From PMG-095 sp037200885 (GTDB lineage: Bacteria > Myxococcota_A > Polyangia > Polyangiales > Polyangiaceae), in NCBI GenBank assembly GCA_037200885.1, contig JBBCIN010000002.1, positions 372,001-436,000 on the forward strand: a stretch of 64,000 bases of DNA, read 5' to 3'. The notes beneath the pieces were generated by a model. The model had not been told where the DNA came from. It did not search any database and saw only the letters and a list, made by a program, of their open reading frames with translations. Positions 60,192-64,000 of this stretch are shown one piece after another. Numbering within the stretch: the stretch's first letter is position 1; every line of letters starts with the position of its first letter. The position numbers and the translations under genes were made by a program.

Positions 60192-60749
60192 ATGATGAAC
60201 GGTTGCCCGCGATGGTCGTTTCTGATGGTTCCCTTGCTTGCTGCATTGGGCTGCAGCGACCCTGTACCTCGACCTCCCCGAGGCAACGTGAACTTGAGCG
60301 TGCAACAGGACGTGGGCTGCCCCACGACCGCCAAGGTTTACGAGGTCGGTAACCCCACCGCGCCGTCCGCTTCGAGCCCTGGAGATACCTTGATTGATGG
60401 CGAGCACAACGCATCGATCAAGTGCTCGGTAAAGGGCAATGGCCCGTTCCAAATCTCCGGCACGGTCCAAGGCTCGAGCGGCGAGCACGAGCCGGTGATG
60501 GTATCGGTCAGTGGTACCATCAACGCGGACAAGCTGACCGGAACCGGGTCAGTCAACGTTTACACGCCGTTGCTCACCGGCTTTGCCAGCGCCGACGGGA
60601 CGTGCACGTTCACGGTCATCAATCAGCAGGTCAAGCCCGGCAGCCTGTGGATGACGTTCAAGTGCCCGAGCATCACCCAGCCGCCCGGGAGGTCGTGCCT
60701 AGTTGGCGACAGCAGCGCGATCGTCCTCGAGAATTGCGACGGTTCCTGA
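60192..60749 (+). CDS. small lipoprotein, unknown
   Basis: 185 residues from ATG 60192; CGGAGGA lies about 10 bases upstream, whereas ATG 60183 sits directly against it. Lipobox ALGC. The mature part is beta-rich with five Cys (DVGCPTT, IKCSVKG, GTCTFTV, FKCPSI, RSCLVGDSS, NCDGS pattern) and a conserved ISGTVQGSSG/VSGTINADKLTG-type repeat. No family recognised. Ended by the terminator at 60791. Confidence 0.75.
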   Translation: MMNGCPRWSFLMVPLLAALGCSDPVPRPPRGNVNLSVQQDVGCPTTAKVYEVGNPTAPSASSPGDTLIDGEHNASIKCSVKGNGPFQISGTVQGSSGEHEPVMVSVSGTINADKLTGTGSVNVYTPLLTGFASADGTCTFTVINQQVKPGSLWMTFKCPSITQPPGRSCLVGDSSAIVLENCDGS

Positions 60750-60790
60750 AATTCAGGCACTCCTGACGCGAGCGCAGTCCGGCGCGACCA

Positions 60791-60820
60791 AAACGCGAGC
60801 TCAGGTGAGCTCGCGTTTTT
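60791..60820 (+). terminator. rho-independent terminator
   Basis: Stem ACGCGAGCTC/GAGCTCGCGT with an AGGT-type loop followed by TTTTT, about 45 nt after the lipoprotein stop; the A-run on the left side allows it to work for the phosphatase gene on the minus strand too. Confidence 0.85.
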
Positions 60821-60860
60821 CGTGTCTAAGGCTTTCCCACTTCGGCGATCGCGGAGGGCG

Positions 60861-61766
60861 TCAAACTTTGGGGCCGGACTTCGGTGTAACCGCGCCAGCG
60901 GGCGGCGTATCCGCGGTCACATCCGGGATCGACGCTTGCGGGCCGCGAGCAACGGTGCCGGCCGTGGGCAAGGTATCGGACAGGCTCGGGCTGTCTTCAG
61001 CACCTGAGTCGATGCGAACGACCACGGCGGTAATGTTGTCTTCACCACCGTGCTCGTTGGCGAGCGCGATCAGCTTGCGACACACGTCCGGAAGCTCCGG
61101 CGAAGACTGCACGAGTGCCAAAATCTCCTCGTCTTCGATCATGCCGCTCAGGCCGTCGGAACACAGAATGTAGGAGTCACCCACCTGGGCGTCGTCCGCT
61201 TGCAGATCGACCGAGACGTGCTCTTGCATGCCCAGCGCGCGCGTGATCACATTCTTGGGCAGCTCGCTGCGTTGCTCTTCGGTGAGCTCGGGCATCGCCA
61301 AGAGGTAATCGTTGACCAGCGAGTGGTCACGGGTCATCTGCTTGATTTGCCCACCGCGCACGCGGTACGCGCGGCTGTCGCCCACGTGACCGATGTACAT
61401 TTTTTTCTTGCGAGAGCTGAACAAGCAACCGACCACCGTCGTGCCCATGCCGTGGAATTCGCGCGAACGCGCGCTGCGATCGACGATTTGCCGATTGGCA
61501 ATCCGGATCCCCGTCAGCAGCCGGTTCTCCTCTTCCGACAGCCGGGCGTCGAAATGGAAGGGCCACGTGAAGTCCTCCGTGGCGGTGGCACGGAAGAAAT
61601 CGACGATGGCTTCGGTGGCAAGTTTGCTCGCGACGTCACCTGCGCGATGGCCACCCATGCCATCGGCCACGATGTACAAAGTGTGGTCTTCGAGGATGGC
61701 AAAGCTATCCTCGTTGTGGTCGCGCTGAAGACCCACGTCGGTGACGCCGGCCGCTACTGCACGCAC
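60861..61766 (-). CDS. PP2C-family Ser/Thr protein phosphatase
   Basis: 301 residues. GTG 61766 is supported by AGGGAAG six bases upstream. Metal-binding motifs: RDHNEDS (11-17 region), VADGMGGH, GHVGDSRAYR, CSDGLSGMI and GGEDNITAVVVR, so it should be an active Mn/Mg-dependent phosphatase reversing Hanks-kinase phosphorylation. The last 45 residues are Pro/Thr-rich and probably unstructured. A membrane Ser/Thr kinase is 0.9 kb away at 62689, a natural partner. Confidence 0.93.
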   Translation of the reverse strand: MRAVAAGVTDVGLQRDHNEDSFAILEDHTLYIVADGMGGHRAGDVASKLATEAIVDFFRATATEDFTWPFHFDARLSEEENRLLTGIRIANRQIVDRSARSREFHGMGTTVVGCLFSSRKKKMYIGHVGDSRAYRVRGGQIKQMTRDHSLVNDYLLAMPELTEEQRSELPKNVITRALGMQEHVSVDLQADDAQVGDSYILCSDGLSGMIEDEEILALVQSSPELPDVCRKLIALANEHGGEDNITAVVVRIDSGAEDSPSLSDTLPTAGTVARGPQASIPDVTADTPPAGAVTPKSGPKV

Positions 61767-61978
61767 GGATAACTTCCCTGAATCGTTGATCGAGTAGCCA
61801 TGCGGGCCGAACCCTCGCTGAAAGCAACCCGCAAGCTTTCATGGCGCCCGGGGTGTGTCAAGCTCGCCACCGCCAGGATGAGCTTCGGGACGACGGGGGC
61901 CGGCGTGAATTTGGCTGCCGGGCGCCAGTGCAGGAAAGTCCGGCGTCGGAAGTGCTCGGGAGGCTACGGATCACTTGG

Positions 61979-62536
61979 TCAAATCGCCAAGATCTCTTTT
62001 TCTTTGACCTGAATGATGTGGTCAATGGCCTGCCCGGCTTCGGCCATGATCTCTTCGACCTTCTTTTTGGCGCGCTCGACTTCGTCTTCACTCGCGCCGC
62101 CGTCGTCTTTTACTTCCGCCAGCATGTCGAGCGCTTCATGGCGGGCTTTGCGCACGCTCACTTTGCACTCCTCGCCGTCCTTCTTGGCAATCTTCACTAG
62201 ATCCTTGCGGCGCTCCTCGCTGAGCGGCGGGATCGGAATTCGAATCAGATCCCCGTCGACCTGCGGGTTCAGGCCCAAGTCCGACTCGCGAAGCGCTTTT
62301 TCAGCGGCCTTCACCTGTGACTTGTCCCAGGGTTTGACCGTGAGCAAACGCGGCTCGGGCACACTGACGGTCGCCATTTGGCCGAGCGGGGTGGTCTGCC
62401 CGTAATAGTCGACGCGAATCGAGTCGAGCATCGACGGATGCGCGCGCCCGGTTCGAAGCTTCGCGGTCTCGCGACGCAGGGCATCCTTCGACTTCTCGAT
62501 TGCCTGCCGCAGTTCGTTCAAAACATCGTCGATCAT
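61979..62536 (-). CDS. frr: ribosome recycling factor
   Basis: 185 residues, the standard RRF length. Conserved segments: LRTGRAHPSMLDSIRVDYYG, PLGQMATVSVPEPRLLTVKPWD, SDLGLNPQVDGDLIRIPIPPLSEERRKDLVK (split by a few residues). With EF-G it splits the post-termination ribosome. AAAGG lies before ATG 62536. Unusually for frr, no pyrH or tsf is adjacent; the neighbours are a kinase and a phosphatase gene. Confidence 0.97.
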   Translation of the reverse strand: MIDDVLNELRQAIEKSKDALRRETAKLRTGRAHPSMLDSIRVDYYGQTTPLGQMATVSVPEPRLLTVKPWDKSQVKAAEKALRESDLGLNPQVDGDLIRIPIPPLSEERRKDLVKIAKKDGEECKVSVRKARHEALDMLAEVKDDGGASEDEVERAKKKVEEIMAEAGQAIDHIIQVKEKEILAI

Positions 62537-62688
62537 CTGCGTACCTTTGATGGGGCGGAGCCGGTTCTATATCACCAGCGGGAAACTCGGGCGAGGGGGT
62601 CGAGCGCGGCTCGATGGCGGGTATTTTAGCGTTCGGCCGCGACTGGTGCCCCGCAACCGCAGCCGGCGAGGCGAGCGCGACTCGTCGC

Positions 62689-63930
62689 TCAAGGGTGCTT
62701 TTTTTTGGGCGCCACGCGGTGAACGCTGGGTGGCTTGCCGGCATCGTGGGCCGCCGAGCCGGCATCGGCGGCCCAGAACTGCTTTTCAGCCTCACGCAGC
62801 TTGCGTTGGTTGTCGGCTTCGACGACGGCGGCCGCGCTTGCGGTGGCCTGGCGTACGGCTTCATCTGCCTCGCGCGTGCGCTTGAAGACGTATAGCCCGA
62901 GCACTCCGAGCATCAGGGAGGCGCCTACGAGCAAACCTGCGAGCAAGCGTCCCCGACTGGACGGCTGCGGCTCGAGCTCACCGAGATCGACGATGCTCGG
63001 TGCCATCGGCCGGATCTCGTACAGCACCTGTTCGCGCTGAGCGCGCGCCCATTCATCGAGCCGCACCAACGCATCGGCGAGCTCCACGACCGAGGCGAAG
63101 CGGCGCTTGGAGTCGCGCGAACAAGCGCGCTCGAACCAAGCATCGAATGCTTTGGGCAGCGAGGGTTGGATCTGCGACGGCACCGGCATCGGCGCTACGC
63201 ACACCTTCAGCACGACGTCGCCGATCGCGTCGCCTTCGAAGGGGACTCGTCCGCACGCGGCGGAGAACGCGCAGGCACCCAAGGACCAAATGTCCGATTT
63301 TGCACTGACCGGCGCGCTCGCGGTCAAGGCCTCTGGGCTCATGTAGTGCGGAGTACCCAGCACCATTCCCGCTTGCGTGGACGAAGCGCCGCCCGCGGCC
63401 TCCTCGTGCACCATCTTGGCGATCCCGAAGTCGAGCAGCTTGACCGAGTAACCACGCGTCCCGGCCTCGCCGTCGCGAGCCAGGAAAATATTGTCGGGCT
63501 TCAGATCGCGATGCACGATCCCGGCTTGGTGCGCGGCGTGAAGCGCGCGGGCCGCCTGTTGCACGATCTCCGCGACTTCGTGCAGAGGCAATTTGCCGCG
63601 CCGCCCGATCGAGTGCTCGAGAGACTCCCCCTCCAAATACTCCATCACGATGTAGGGCTGCCCACCCTCACTGACACCGTGATCGTAAACCGCGACCGCG
63701 TGGCGGCTCTTGATGCGCGCAGCCGCCTTGGCCTCTGTGTCGAAACGCCTCAATGCCTCCGCACTGCCCGCCAACTTGGGGTGCACGAATTTGATCGCGA
63801 CCAGCTGATCCAGGCTGATATGGCGACCTGCCCACACCGTGCCCATGCCCCCCTGCCCGATCAAGCGTTCGACTAGGTAGCGACCAGCTATCGTTTTGCC
63901 CTGGAGATCGGGAGGCGGCGAGGTGGTCAT
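62689..63930 (-). CDS. membrane Ser/Thr protein kinase
   Basis: 413 residues from ATG 63930. Kinase domain (about 15-290): glycine loop IGQGGMGTVWAG at 24-35, Lys47, HRDLKPDN at 140-147, DFG at 167-169, HYMSPE activation segment. A membrane helix (LLAGLLVGASLMLGVLGLYVF, about 335-355) is followed by a charged extracytoplasmic or periplasmic coiled tail with a Lys-rich end. Hanks-type kinase that could be paired with the PP2C at 60861. Confidence 0.93.
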   Translation of the reverse strand: MTTSPPPDLQGKTIAGRYLVERLIGQGGMGTVWAGRHISLDQLVAIKFVHPKLAGSAEALRRFDTEAKAAARIKSRHAVAVYDHGVSEGGQPYIVMEYLEGESLEHSIGRRGKLPLHEVAEIVQQAARALHAAHQAGIVHRDLKPDNIFLARDGEAGTRGYSVKLLDFGIAKMVHEEAAGGASSTQAGMVLGTPHYMSPEALTASAPVSAKSDIWSLGACAFSAACGRVPFEGDAIGDVVLKVCVAPMPVPSQIQPSLPKAFDAWFERACSRDSKRRFASVVELADALVRLDEWARAQREQVLYEIRPMAPSIVDLGELEPQPSSRGRLLAGLLVGASLMLGVLGLYVFKRTREADEAVRQATASAAAVVEADNQRKLREAEKQFWAADAGSAAHDAGKPPSVHRVAPKKKHP

Positions 63931-64000
63931 CGGCGGGTTCGTTGCGAGGGCAGCCCGGAGCTTAGCCCAGCTCGCCGCCGGTTCGGAATTTCCAAACAAA

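Noticed and set aside
61920..61978. Possible RNase P RNA fragment (AGGAAAGTCCGG) between the phosphatase and frr
   Set aside because: Only the short conserved core-like string matches; the gap is 212 nt, too short for RNase P RNA, and no partner helices were seen.
1..64000. CRISPR arrays, prophage or large direct-repeat arrays
   Set aside because: No regularly spaced repeats, cas genes, integrases or phage structural genes were seen; the only extensive repetition is the protein-level TPR repeat in 24451-35793.

Overview
The window reads as chromosomal DNA of a high-GC myxobacterium (phylum Myxococcota, probably class Polyangia). The reasons are the AgmX/PglI-type C-terminal domain, paralogues of the Myxococcus Glt gliding proteins, Ser/Thr kinases with a PP2C phosphatase, an FHA-headed sigma-54 activator, many lipoproteins and TPR/PEGA/HEAT proteins, and a giant 3,780-residue TPR protein. 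The genus cannot be named from sequence alone.

Layout. 1-4.3 kb is an accessory island: an IS66 element cut by the left edge of the window, a small membrane protein, and a three-gene toxin-antitoxin-chaperone (TAC) module (HigB-like toxin, Xre antitoxin, Rv1957-like SecB chaperone) behind a palindromic operator. It ends at the 3' end of a tRNA(CAT) gene. 4.4-10.2 kb is a leftward run: PrkA kinase, APC amino-acid transporter, TatD nuclease, TonB-like protein. 10.3-13.2 kb holds a lone DsbD-N lipoprotein, a membrane Ser/Thr kinase, a zinc-ribbon coiled-coil protein and a second tRNA(CAT). 13.6-18 kb has uvrA (zinc finger 1 partly lost), decayed pieces of an ATPase plus DUF4276-like pair, and dksA with its terminator. 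18-24.4 kb carries envelope genes: a cell-wall amidase, a Pro-rich membrane protein, a TPR/PEGA protein, an FHA sigma-54 activator and a barrel-like outer-membrane protein.

24.4-35.8 kb is one giant TPR gene ending in what looks like a dead M48 peptidase domain. 36-47 kb holds a TPR lipoprotein, an FHA-TM-AgmX-tail protein (GltG/GltJ-like), a small secreted protein and a tightly packed three-gene TPR operon resembling gltC-gltD-gltE. 47.7-54 kb holds a Cys-rich lipoprotein, a YraN-type nuclease-fold protein, a HAMP protein, a HEAT protein, a large membrane protein and ftsY, which is broken by two apparent +1 indels. 54.1-56.2 kb has two outer-membrane beta-barrels behind a good promoter, GltA/GltB-like by context, ending at a bidirectional terminator. 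56-64 kb holds a HEAT protein, an MXAN_5187-type sensor, a histone-deacetylase-like hydrolase, tRNA-His, a lipoprotein, PP2C, frr and a second membrane Ser/Thr kinase.

Working together: the region is rich in envelope machinery (gliding/trans-envelope complex, lipoproteins, cell-wall amidase, kinase/phosphatase signalling). The most notable accessory system is the TAC module. All names rest on motifs and family memory; no database search was possible.
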